From Ophioderma brevispina (lineage: Eukaryota; Echinodermata; Ophiuroidea; Amphilepidida; Ophiodermatidae), in NCBI GenBank assembly GCA_023653785.1, contig JAMKCH010056932.1:1-64000 (forward strand): a DNA stretch of 64,000 bases, read 5' to 3'. Below the pieces are notes generated by a model, which saw nothing but the letters and a program-made list of their open reading frames with translations, had not been told where the DNA came from and did no database searches. A program made the position numbers and the translations under genes. Positions 13,401 through 24,490 of this stretch are shown in pieces (position 1 is the first letter of the stretch; each line of letters begins with the position of its first letter).

Positions 13401-14320
13401 CAGTGAACGGCAGCCATTTTGACTGTGTGTTATGTACCCATTGGGACTTGACGATGGTTTGGCAAGAAGTTAAATCATACAATCCATAAGCTTCTACTAC
13501 CAGAGTAGGTTTGGTTCTAATCTGGATTTACTGAACGATCTCGCCAAGTACTAGCTACATCAAAGTACGGGGATAGTCATTATGTCATCTGTAAGCTTGT
13601 GTCTGCGATACAGGTAGTGTGTAATGCTGATGCCTGACCACCATGGCATGCCCAGTAAGTATGTTATGTTGACACTCGCTGGACGGATACGGTAGGATCG
13701 TTTTATGTTATCATATATGATACTGTATTTAATGCAAAGTTGCAATGATGGTGAAATCACTGTTAAAATATACCAATGTTGCATATTAACCATGATTCCT
13801 GGTTTCCCTCCTATATTTAACCCGAGACGTAGTGGTTACTAGTACTCAAACCGATATCGGGTAGATCCGCAGCCAAATTTCACGGCAGAAACTTATTGCT
13901 GTTATGGGTCTGCCTCATATGGTAACCACTCAAACTTAAAACTAATTGACCAGGATATAGTAAGCATACATGTGCTATTACGCAAACGTGTGATGAATGT
14001 GTGATGATATGTGTGAATCGTCATAGTACCGAATACAGTGATAACTGTAATAACACGCATACATGTGATAGCAACGCATACCTGTGGATATTACGCATAC
14101 CTGTGAATCTTATCAATGCTGATATGCATTTTGCTATACAAACAAACAAGCTAATTTATGATTCAAATGTACACCATTATCCCTGACATGGCTAATTACA
14201 CTATAATCCGGTACGTAACCAGTAGTAGTAGTGGTATTAAACTCCTACCATCTTTAACTCGAGTGAGATTTTAATTTCTCTAGGTCTTGTTCTTTCTTTT
14301 CGGGAATTACCTAAGAGCAT
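10431..14320. other. No gene seen
   Basis: AT-rich DNA. It includes a short (CA)n tract at about 12368-12389 and a diverged cluster of ACGCATACCTGTG-like direct repeats near 14050-14110. The 119-codon frame at 12047-12406 ends in the (CA)n tract and has no recognisable domain. No splice-linked Calx-beta exon was found here. Confidence 0.5.
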
Positions 14321-17300
14321 ATGAACCACCTTTTTCGAATGAAAAACAACTTGGTCGGAACTGTGGAGTGTATGCATGTCTATCAAAGGCAACAAAAAGA
14401 ATTTGTTCAGCTAAAGTCGGGAACTTTAAAAAAATCCACTGCTAGCCACCTGTTACTGATTCTATTACTCAGTGGTCAGGTCGAGACGAAACCCAGGCCC
14501 ATCAAACGAGTTCCATGTGGCATCTGCCAACAGATTTCAACGATAATGCCCAGGCACTGTTATGCATATTGTCACTTTGGGTGCACACAGAATGTGTCGG
14601 CTTATTCGCCTTGTTTATGTGCGTTTATGTAATTTTCTTGCAGTTTTTCATGGATATGTGTACCATGTGGAGGCCCCAAATTTGCTATGTCCCTTCTTTG
14701 GTACGAGATCAATTGAATTATCAAACCCCTTTTTCATCACTTGATTCAAATGGTCAGGATTTGAACATAAATTGTTCATTGAATGATATACATCCACTTA
14801 CCTGAACTCCTACAGATTATTCTTCTGATCCATGACCAGGCGATTCCAAAATTTAACACCACCAAAAATCGCAAAATAAAGTTAAAGGCCATGCCTCGTA
14901 AACTGTAAGTTTTAAAAGCAGTAATAAACAGCTGCTTTCAGAGCGGCAGTTGATCATCACGCACCAGACATAATTCTTGGATGCAATCAAAAATCCTCTC
15001 AGATTTTGCAACATACTCTATCTTTCCTGAAAACTATTCCATCCACAGAAAGATAGAAATATATTTGGTGGTGGCGTGTTCATAGCCAAAAAAGATACCC
15101 TAATTACAAATGACTTACCGGAATGGATTCAAATTGCGAAATAATATGGGCAAATCTTCAATTTGGCAAATTGCAAACCAATTGTTCATAGCTAGTTATA
15201 AGGTCCCAACAAACAAACAAACCTAAAGGCTCTCGAGTACCTAGCTGATTCGTTGAGTAGGTTTTTATCAAAGTCACGATTCCCAATGTTAGCAACATTG
15301 GTGGGGATTTTAATTTCCTCCATATATAAATTGGCAAACACATGGTCACAACAAACTCCAGAACATCCGTGTGTACATAGAACTTCTTGATTTTCTCTTG
15401 GAAATTCACTATTACATTGTAATGAATAACACTTCGCCCTGGTGTCAAATAGCACCTTTGGATTTGAATTACTCACTACCCACCCCAACTCCTCAACTTC
15501 TCAGTGTAATTTAACATACAATCCTGGTATATCTGATCATCTTATATAACCTCGAACATTAACCTAAAACCAAACAACAAATGAAGCCACCACGAAAACA
15601 ACATTTTTTTTAAAAAATAATTTTTCCTCAAAGCAGATGTTGATGGTTTGAAGCAAAAGTTAAAGTCCACACACAGAGTTTTTCCTACCTCAAACCAAAT
15701 CACAACAATGTGGACACAAGAACTGGGGATTTGGAACGGGACTTCTTACTAGAATCCAGGAATACACATGGTACCTTCAAAATTGAAGTCGTGGGAAACG
15801 ACATCTCCCCTGGATCACACGTGACATTCGCGTCACATGAGAAAACGTGACAAACTTCAGCAGTTTAGCCAGGAAACATCACAACACAGTATATCTTGGA
15901 AATACTTCCGCCAATATAGAAACAAAGTTGCAATTTTGTCCACAGAGCTCATGAAGATATGTCAACAATGTCTCGGTGGTGCCCTTTCCGAGCGCCCGAA
16001 AACATTTTTGGTCGTATGTAAAAATGATGCGCACCGAAACCTTGGAATTCCAACTCTAAGAACAGCAACTAAACTCTGCACAACGACAAGATAAAGCTGA
16101 AGCACTCAACTGTCATTTTCAATCTGTGTTCACCAAAGAGTCCCAACTCAAACATCCCGGACAAGGGCATTTCACCGTATCCATCTATCATCGACCCTTA
16201 TAATAGGCGTAGAAGGAGTAGAAAAACAACTACTCTTTTAAATCCATCAAAGCAAGTGGCCCGGATGAATTACCACAAAACTTCCGTCCTTAAGACTGTC
16301 GCCTTAAATCGCACTGCACTTAAATTCTTATTCCCATCAATCACTTCAATACAGGCACCATTGCCAACTCAATGGAAACAATCCCTAGTCACTGGCATAT
16401 ACAAAAAAGGCAAAAATCAGATCCGCCAAATTCCGCCCCCTATCACTAACGTGCCTGTGCTGCAAGGTTATGGAACAATATAATATTGAGTCACTCAGCC
16501 CAACATCTTAGTGCAAATACATCTTGCTTGACTCACAGCACGGGTTTCGTGAAAAGCTCTCAACAGTAACACAACTAATTTCCAATCTGCCATGATGGGC
16601 ACATTTACTCTACAGATGTCGTGGTCAAGTTGAACGTAGTACTACTTACTCGACTTCTCTAAAGCGTTTGCTAAGGTACCCCATCATCGCTTATCCGCTA
16701 AACTTAGTTTCTACGGATACCAGGCCGCCGGGAGAAGGGATCAATCCTTTTTATACAAGAAAAAAACAGATACAGGCTCTCTGTCAATGGATCCCATTCA
16801 TCTTGGTGGTAAGTGTCCCATCTGGAGTACCCTACACACCAGGGTTCGTGTACTCGACCTGCCCTGTTCTGCTGTAATTATGATATACAAGATCAAATGC
16901 AACAGCATATGCGGTTATTTGCTGACGACAGCATTATCTAACTACCGGGAGATATTAAGTCACAACGAACGACCATACGTTCTCCAGAGGTACTTGGAAA
17001 TGCCGTAACAAACTGGTCCTCTACATTGTTAATGCACTCAATGTTGAGAAAATGTTGCCATCTTATCATAACCAAGAAGCTCAAACCTGTCTTTTCCATA
17101 TAAAATCCTTGGTCAGACACTTACAAGAGTAGGACCGCGGGCTTTACCTAACCGGTGTTACATCTCAAAAGACCGGATTGGTGAACACTGTAATAAGATC
17201 ACGCTTGAAGGCAAATCGTACCCTTGGGGTTATTACGTCGCACTCTATCTCTCCATGTACAATGAATTCAAGACCAAAGGCTTATCAGGCCCTATTCGCC

Positions 17301-17961
17301 CACAACTCGAGTATGCTTCAGAGCTTGGAATCCCGTATAACATCAATGCTGTAAATCAAATTGAACAAGTTCAACGGGCAGGCAGCACGGTTTCGTCTCA
17401 AGACTACCGAAGAACTACCGTCTGTTACACCTTGATCAACATCCTGGGTTGGGATTCTCTCCATACTAGGCGTCTGGGCAATCCCAATTTGAATATGTTC
17501 TACTACAAAATCAATTTCCCTAGTAAACTATCCATTTCCTCTATCGTCCAAACCACTACATATTTTTGGCAGATATGATCACCAATTCAAATTTAAGAAT
17601 TCAGAGGCAACTATTGATAGTTACAGTTTTCATTCTACCCGTACAAGTCGTCTATGGAACCACCTACCAGCTCAGCAGTTTCTCCTTCTGGCCCCTCACT
17701 CCCAGTAATTTCAGGAAGCCAGTCCGACTAGCCCACCGGCATAGAGACCTCCTTGGGCTCCAAGTTGTTATAGTCTTATACCAATGTATTTTCATCAACT
17801 GTATATAGTGCACCAGTGTTTTTGTTGTGTGGTTTTGTTGGTCACCTAGTAATTTTCGTCTTTCACTTCTCTGGCACCATGCTGTGACGTCACTTCTGCA
17901 CAAGTCCCAGTGTAGCAGTTTGCTGTACGAGGTAATCTATTTTGAAGATTGAAGATTCAAG
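14321..17961 (+). mobile_element. CR1/L2-type LINE retrotransposon, decayed
   Basis: A broken non-LTR element whose parts occur in the right order. A short N-terminal ORF has a hydrophobic stretch, a 2A-like motif and a Cys-rich CGIC segment (14321-14632). Endonuclease motifs follow: GGGVFIAKK near 15064-15095, GGDFNF near 15300-15317 and ISDHL near 15529. The reverse transcriptase spans about 16250-17000, with a GPDELP segment near 16258 and the catalytic FADDS box at 16918-16932. The typical RT C-terminal region follows (RPQLEYAS near 17295, QDYRRTT near 17400). The 3' end carries TTGAAGATTGAAGATTCAAG at 17942-17961. Many frameshifts and stops show it is inactive. It lies upstream of the Calx-beta exons, on the same strand. 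Confidence 0.85.
14477..14500 (+). other. Degenerate 2A-like (ribosome-skipping) motif in LINE ORF
   Basis: The codons read QVETKPRP after LLLSG. The 2A consensus ends D-V/I-E-x-N-P-G-P. Here D is Q, N is K and G is R, so skipping would not be expected from this copy. The position, just after a hydrophobic leader and before a Cys-rich segment, fits 2A-like sequences known from APE-type LINEs of sea urchins and other deuterostomes. Confidence 0.6.
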
Positions 17962-18451
17962 AATTGTATTATGAATTTTTACCCCCCATTTTCTTCAAAC
18001 ACGAAGTGAACACCATTTCACAGCTTATTGAGGTCCTGTGAGGCTGAATGTCGGTAAGGGGGTGTGTGAAGTCGTTTGGTTACTTTTTCTAAATGGTGAC
18101 CAATTTTTAATGACATGCTTTGCTGACACAAATTCGTTGGTGTACCCCGTTAAGGCTGAATCGCAGCATTTTACCCTGTGCCAATTGTGTCAGGAAGTAT
18201 AGAGTGGTGTGGTTATTCCCCTCTTCTTATATTAATTCATTATTTAATCTCTATTACCTCCTAAAGTTGAAGTGTAATATTGTGCTTTAATCCATTATTA
18301 TGCAGAATATAGGGATAATTTATGCAATGTATGCAAATTTTGAGATTTGTATTACAAGTTTTTTTAACATATATCTATATATACACCTGCCCGAGCGTAC
18401 AACTCAAAACCTTGTGACTATTAAATATTATTTTTATTTGCTTTTCATCAG

Positions 18452-18686
18452 ATGTTGAAGTAGTTTGCTGGACACTTGCCACACCCCCTGGATGACCATA
18501 CGGTCCCTGACACTCTAATAGTCATAGTTCATCAGTGGCAAGATCAACTTTCTATTACAATCCCATGTGTCAATGACAGGGAAATTGAAGACGATCAACA
18601 TGTTCACAGTACGAACATAGTGGGGTGCTGACAATCCATAGATACCCCGCCGACACACCCAACTGTAACTATTAAAAGTGATGATG
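18452..18686 (+). CDS. Calx-beta exon 1 seen (3' half-domain), indel-ridden
   Basis: A strong acceptor (TTTGCTTTTCATCAG) precedes a 3' half-domain and the donor GATG|GTAAAT ends it. The sequence is a close copy of the exon at 21907-22122: DDHT-PDTLI, SITI and VNDREI are all shared. It is interrupted by several single-base insertions and deletions relative to that copy, so a literal translation stops. The flanking splice sites are intact. Either it is a real exon read with sequence errors or a freshly decayed duplicate. With frame kept it would end KSDD and join the next exon in phase 1. No 5' half-domain exon was found upstream; the LINE lies there. Confidence 0.6.
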
Positions 18687-18792
18687 GTAAATTGACAGAC
18701 GCTCACTTTCTCTCTTAAAAAGCCCACTGTCAGTCTTTTTTCCAAATTGGTCAAAATGCCCATTTTGTGCCTAACTGCTATGGTTAGTCATA

Positions 18793-19081
18793 CGCAGGCC
18801 CCTAGCCAGGATTTTCTCTGGGGTGGGATTTTTCCAAAAGTGGACGCTTTTTCTTTTTTCCCAAAATGTGGACTTTTTTCACAATAGAGGGGGGGTAATT
18901 TTTCACAGTTGACCCTTTTTTTTTTTTGCCCCAATGTTGACAAAATAAAGCCTCAAACCCTATTTTTTTTTCTAGCCTCGCTCGCGCTCCAGCACACATC
19001 ATTTTTTGTGACCTTTTTGGAATTTTGGAGCTTTGGGTGGGTAGATCGCAACCCCCCGCACCCCCGTCTCTACGGGCCCTG
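18793..19081. mobile_element. hAT-like MITE in intron
   Basis: The left end CGCAGGCCCCTAGCCAGG and the right end CTACGGGCCCTG are inverted versions of the terminal repeat seen at 3837-4182 and 63449-63690. GTCATA flanks both sides (18787-18792 and 19082-19087). The interior is T-rich with runs like TTTTTTTTTTT. No coding capacity. Confidence 0.7.
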
Positions 19082-19874
19082 GTCATATCAACAACTTTAA
19101 TATCGCCCTTCAAACATACACTAGGGCACCAAATCAATACCAACCGGCGGGGCATTTTCCGGTTCTGCCCGGGTCCACGCGGTTCATTTCATCGAATCCG
19201 CTCATCTTCTGAATCATTTATCCGATTAGTAATTCAAGCAAATTCAATATTTATTGAAACCGCGAGGAACCTGGCAGGACCGGAAAACTGCCCCGCCAGT
19301 TGATATTAATTCGTCCCTAAGCATTTTACAGTGTCTTGAGAGTGTGTTTTTTTTACGATTGTTTTGTTTACTTACTAATAAAAGTCGAACACAATTTTTA
19401 ACTTCTTCAGTATTTTTAAATATTATATCATATAGGCAGTCTCATCCAGTCATTTTCCTCTAAATGTTTCAGTTGCACGAAGGTTTTGAGATCTACACAT
19501 CAGGCGACATTTGTCAGATATTCCTATCAAACAGAGCAGGAGCAGAATATCATAGTTCCCCTCTCCCCCCAGCAAAGGTTTGACACCTTTGATAGTTAGT
19601 ATGGACCCTCTATATCAATCAAATTGTGGTATCACTTTTTAATAGGGGGCCAATTTAAGGTTACACAGGGGTCAAACTTTTAAATGCTCCAATCAAGTTG
19701 AAATTGGGGCCACACATCCCTAACTGAAGAAAGTGATTTCCAATATCAGAACTTGACTGGATGAGATTTGTGCGAGATAAAATTTCACCCTTCTGCATTT
19801 ATAGAGTATTCACATCAATAGATCCAGTGAGACTAGTATTAGAAGTTCATTGTTAAAATATTTTCTTTACTCAG

Positions 19875-19976
19875 CTTCAATATATCTTGAGCAGGATATG
19901 AACCATGTTGTTGAAGGAGAAGTATTTGTTGCTACTGTAAAACGTGAGGGAGGCGATGGTTTTGAGCATGAAGTTT
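19875..19976 (+). CDS. Calx-beta exon 2 (5' half-domain)
   Basis: Acceptor TTTACTCAG, donor GTTT|GTAAGT, 102 bp, phase 1 at both ends. It encodes about 34 residues with the Calx-beta opening strand pattern: SIYLEQD, then VVEGEVFVATVKREGG, where the E-G turn and the alternating V residues of strand B are typical. It joins the exon at 21907 across a 1.9-kb intron that holds a large inverted-repeat element. Confidence 0.88.
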
Positions 19977-20665
19977 GTAAGTTGTTCTAACACAAAAATC
20001 TACAGTAGAGCTTGTTTTCGATTTTAATTAAAATTACACCAGTTATGATCAGAAGATAGAAGACCAATACAGCCTAGGAATTTGATTTCATATTTACATC
20101 AGTCACACTGAAATAATAACACTCCATACTGAAAAAGCTCTTGAGATACATAATGTTAAATGCTTTGCTTTATTGGTTAAACAAGTTGAGGAGAATACTA
20201 TTTTGTATTATTAGTTGATACCCTCAAATGAAGCTAATCCTAAATATGAGAGGTTGCTCATCTTTTGTTTGGCATAAAAATCCTCCGATAATTGAAACAC
20301 GGCCAAAACACACTTGCAATCATTGCAGAAATCCCAAGTACAGGTATAACCATAAGATTTCAAAATGTCTGGTTTCATGCCATGCCATAACATTTTTTTT
20401 CTGAAATCTACACATTGATCGGATGTGGGTATAAAAACAGATACATAAGAAAAGAGCAACAGCCAAAATTAACACCAAGGACATATTTTTTCTTTCACAA
20501 CACTTCTGTTTTTGGACCGTATTGGAGCATCCATGAAAGTTTTAAATATATAAGTAAAAAATAAGACGTTTCTCCTGCCCCGATTGTAACAGACCTGCAT
20601 TTTTGTGGGCCGCCAGCTATAGCTGGCAGGGCCACTTAGCAATACGTTGTGCGTTTGTATGTGTG

Positions 20666-21634
20666 CACTGTTAAAAATGTTCCTAATTTTACCAGACTTT
20701 ACCTTTTAAATTACGGTAAACCCCAATTATTCAATAATCTTACCTATACCTAACATAAAATTACAATTTGGAAGCAGAAAAATGTAAATAAATAGTGGCT
20801 AGAAAATAATACTACACATTTTGAAAAAGGTAGTATTTATACGCTGACCGTTATTATATTTTACGTAATATTACCTTCTTTTAGCTTCTTTTGTAACTTA
20901 CTTGTTTTTAATGTAAGAATATGAACTATGAAAATCGTTTTACCTATAAAATGTGTTAAATAACGTCATTAAAACGTGTTAAGTAACGTCATTAAAAAAG
21001 GAAAAATCTTATTTTCCCTATAATTTTTAAAAATAGTTTAAAAACTCTTTTCCTCCTCTTTGTATAATATTTACTTTAATTTTAAAAGTAGTACACACAC
21101 ATATGTATTTAATTTTAGCATCTGCTATCAGTAAAATCATCTAGTGTAGTGGATAAGGTTTAGGACTTGTAATCTTTAGGCCCTGGTTCGAATCTATGTA
21201 AGGTATATGTATTAAGTTTATTCATATGATGATTAAGTAATTGGTGACATTAGAACGTGTACATTACCGTATAAACTGGTTTAAATCTTTATTTCTTCAC
21301 GTTTTTCCTTTGTTTATTGCCCTTTTTCACAAAATTGTTTGCCTGAAACATAACTTTTTACAACCATGTGGTAACGTAAATACAACGTTTGTATGATGCC
21401 ATAGCTACAACGTGAAAATTTGGTCAGAGGATTGTAATAACGTTTTAATTCTTAATATTGTTTAAACAAGTCAAAAACCAACAATAACGTTGAAGCTGAG
21501 ATTTTACGCCGTTATATTACGTTCCCTGCAATGGTTTCGTATTTTTACGGCTCCAGTTATTTTACGTTCTGCACGTTGTGAGTCCCAGCTGCCAGTCAAA
21601 TCCCTGTTTTTTTACAGGTTTATTTTTAACAGTG
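20666..21634. mobile_element. TIR element (0.97 kb) containing a tRNA-like module
   Basis: CACTGTTAAAAAT at 20666 is matched by ATTTTTAACAGTG ending at 21634, giving 13-bp terminal inverted repeats. The flanks are GT-rich (TATGTGTG / TGTGTATG), so the target duplication cannot be fixed. Inside, 21142-21205 resembles a tRNA: GTAGTGGATAAGG near the D-arm, an anticodon-like loop CTTGTAA and a B-box GGTTCGAATCT. The rest is AT-rich without an ORF of note. It sits in the intron between Calx-beta exons 2 and 3. Confidence 0.65.
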
Positions 21635-21689
21635 TGTGTATGTGTCAATTGCAACAAAACTTGCGTCATAGGTGTATCATTGGATCCCT

Positions 21690-22440
21690 CATATGTTGAT
21701 GAGGTCAAAGGTTACGTGCCAAGGTCAAAGGTCATGCAAGGTCAAGTTGAAAGTTTAGATTCTTTGATAATTCCATGTTTGTGTTGCCTGCAAGGATTGT
21801 TGGACGCGACACCTGTCAGTCCTCAATTAAGTCTGAATGTGTGGCTGTGTTTTCAAAGGAGAATTGTTTTTCATTCGAGAAGTCCCTTGTACCCTTTATA
21901 TGATAGTGAGGTCAAGGGTCACTATCAGAGCCCCGGATGACCATACGTTCCCTGACACTTTAATAGCATATTTCATCAGTGGGCAAGATTCAACCTCTAT
22001 TACAATCCATGTGGTAAATGACAGGGAAATCGATCAAACGTTCACAGTCCGAATAGTGGGTGCTGACAATTCCATAGGTGAAAATGCCGATACAACAACC
22101 ATAACTATCCTAAGTCATGATGGTAAATAGAACTGTGTTTTCAAAGGGAGGAGAAAGTTTCTCATTCGAGAAGTAAAAGTCCAATTGCTAAGAAATTGGG
22201 TCATAAATGTCCCTTGGAACTTTCATATGATAGTGAGGTCAAGGGTTACAGATCGAGGTTAAAGGTTATATAAGGTCAAGTTATAAAATGGGCTGAAAAC
22301 ATTCTCATTCGAGAGGTAAAAGTCCAATTGCTACAGAATATGGGTCATAGATGCTCCATGGGATCCTTCATATGATGTGGTCACGAGTCACATACCAAGG
22401 TCAAAGGTCATATGAGGTCAAGTTTTAAAATGGGCTAAAA
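21690..22440. repeat. Dispersed AGGTCAAAGGTCA-containing repeat, several fragments
   Basis: Phrases such as CATATGATAGTGAGGTCAAG and CCAAGGTCAAAGGTCAT recur at 21690-21760, 21895-21920, 22220-22300 and 22370-22430, surrounding and partly overlapping Calx-beta exon 3. A related copy lies at 61128-61190 and a reverse-oriented one near 22940-22990. Confidence 0.7.
21907..22122 (+). CDS. Calx-beta exon 3 (3' half-domain)
   Basis: The core reads DDHTFPDTLIAYFISGQDS, then SITIHVVNDREIDQTFTVRI and TITILSHD, the later strands of a Calx-beta domain, ending GATG|GTAAAT. The acceptor at TATATGATAG gives 216 bp, phase 1 at both ends. An alternative acceptor at 21930 gives 192 bp, also in frame. The longer form is favoured because it restores the strand missing from the shorter one. 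The first 15-20 bp overlap a repeat found again at 22223. The usual acidic DDD end is reduced to HD. Confidence 0.8.
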
Positions 22441-23149
22441 TAATACATATTTTGAAAAATTAACCAAACTTGCACTGAGAAATAGGTTTACATTTTTTGT
22501 AAAATTTTACATAATTCCTGTGTTCGCACGGAACACTATCATTTTTATGTAAAAGTTCATATAACATGTGTTATGTAAAATATTACAAAACTAATATGTA
22601 AGAAAATGCCTTGAAATCTCTCGTTGCACCTTTGTGTTTTGAGCATCTGCAAATTAAAATGATTTTTACAAATTAACTCCTATCTTTCCCAGAGCCCCTC
22701 CCCCGATTATGTCCAGTCTGCTGGGGGTACACCCAAATGCCATAGTAGTCACTATTTGATTTGATTTGTTTTATTCTGACAATGTCCTGGATAACACAAG
22801 AAAGCCTCTACAGGAAGCTTATTTCCATTGGGTGTCCATTTACTGGGATGAAAATATGAGCTTTGACCTTGAATGAGAGATTCCATGTTGCACCTATAAA
22901 TCTAGATTGGTTCCAATTGCAGTCATTTTCAGTCTTACAACTTGACCTCACATGTCCTTTGACCTTGGAATGTGACCTTTGACCTCATCAACAAATGAGT
23001 GCTCCCATGTTGCACCTATAAACCAAGTTTGGTTTAAATCCATCGCAGTATATTACAGGCAAATGTTAACCTTTTTCACATCAACAACAGACAACAGCAG
23101 TGGACAAAATGATCCCTACGTGTCTTTCTGCCACAAAAACTGGGGAAGA

Positions 23150-23290
23150 GCGAATTTAGTACCCGATTTAGTACCCGATTAAATCCTTGCAAGTTGTCCA
23201 GCTGGGAATTGAACCGGGGACCTCCAGCACAAAAAGCTAAAACCCTCCCTCTACTAGATCCAGAACTTCTGGAAGATTTGTCCAGATACC
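23150..23290 (-). mobile_element. tRNA-derived SINE fragment
   Basis: On the minus strand CTAGTAGAGGGAGGGTTTTAG is followed by GGTCCCCGGTTCAATTCCCA, the second being a good tRNA T-arm/B-box. Cloverleaf pairing is poor, so this is a SINE head and not a functional tRNA. Confidence 0.55.
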
Positions 23291-23729
23291 TACTATGTGC
23301 TTGAACGGCCTTTGACTGGTCTGTCAAATCTGATATTTAGCAAAGAGCTGATTAGTTATCTCAAAGCTTAATCCTTGACCTGGACTCGTGCTAGGCAATT
23401 TCCTGGTCCTCGCACACCAAGGACTTTAGCCGTATAGATTGGCTTCCAGTGGCTTCATGCCAGTATATTGTGTGGGCAGACCAGCCGATATCGGGTTACA
23501 GTTTCACTTAAAAACAGCCTAGAGGCGAGACATTGTGTCTCGAATGTCTCGAAAGCAAGGACGGGTTCTGGCCAGAATTGCCTATATCTGGCTAGCTTTA
23601 GCCATAGATCAGCTTCACTGCGCTAAAGCAACGAAACCGCTGAAGCGAATCTGGTCTAAAAGTGACCCAAAATCCAGGCAAAGTTTAATGTCATTGTTGT
23701 TATTTTAAAGGCCCATGGTCCCTCGCCTC

Positions 23730-23915
23730 GTCCCGAGAACCCCAGATTTTACGGAGTGGTCAAAAATTTGGTATCAAAAGAAAACTACTGTTTTTCTCAT
23801 TTACCCTGTGAAACCTTAGGCCTAAAGAATATTTGGTTTGGATGATATGAGCAAAAATGTGACTCATTTGGGTTGACCAACATTTGTTTTACAAAGTACT
23901 CTATAGAGCTGGGCT
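23730..23915. repeat. Dispersed repeat, inverted copy of 32205-32400
   Basis: GGAGTGGTCAAAAATTTGGT, TTCTCATTTACCCTGTGAA and AAGTACTCTATAGAG have reverse-complement counterparts in the 32.2-32.4 kb region in the matching order. Both lie in introns of the Calx-beta gene. Confidence 0.65.
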
Positions 23916-24262
23916 TGCAAAATCATGTGTTTAGCTTTCACATCAAAACGGATTAAGATATCGGTGAGAAATTTTACAGATGGGATTTTGGGATGGAGGC
24001 CAAGCTATGAAGATGAAAACTTTTCCTTAAATCGGGGCCACCCCATCCCCCTTTACCTCCAGCACAAAAGGCGGGATGAATTTAGTATTCTGCCACCACA
24101 TTCTTCGACATGCAGTTTATTCCGTTGAGGCTGCCGAATTCATAGGGTGGTGGCACAATACAAAATTCTTTCCCAAAAGGCTTATACCTTATATATATTT
24201 GTATTTTATAAACATTTCATCTTTAAATGGTTTTCAATGTCTTTATATGTATTTGAATTCAG

Positions 24263-24490
24263 ACTTCAACACCAACAGCGATGTCAGGCCATGCGACTAC
24301 TGCTGGGGTCGTTTTGAAGTGATTTCCACGACTCTTACTTTTGCTGCTGACGAGCACAGTAAACCGGTTATGATTGACACTTATGAAGATGACGATTTGG
24401 AAGAGACAGAGAGTTTCAGGGTATCCATTACGGACCCCATTGATGTCATAACTATAAGTGAACTTGATGTTGATATCTTGGATGATGATT
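24263..24490 (+). CDS. Calx-beta exon 4 (3' half-domain, unusual start)
   Basis: Acceptor TTTGAATTCAG, donor GATT|GTAAGC, 228 bp, phase 1 both ends. It encodes STTLTFAADEHSKPVMI, then EDDDLEETESFRVSI and ends DVDILDDD, a clear Calx-beta second half with the acidic C-terminal calcium site. Its first part (SDVRPCDYCWGRFEV) is unusual, with two cysteines. The preceding exon found is also a 3' half, so the 5' half that should pair with it is missing from the 2.1 kb between them. Confidence 0.88.

Noticed and set aside
19468..19580. Strong acceptor followed by an open LHEGFEIYTSGDICQIFL frame
   Set aside because: Good TTTCAG but wrong phase for the Calx-beta series, no domain, and no credible donor before the stop.
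21142..21205. Possible functional tRNA-Thr
   Set aside because: Anticodon-like loop CTTGTAA and B-box are present, but the acceptor and T stems do not pair well; treated as a tRNA-like module of a repeat.
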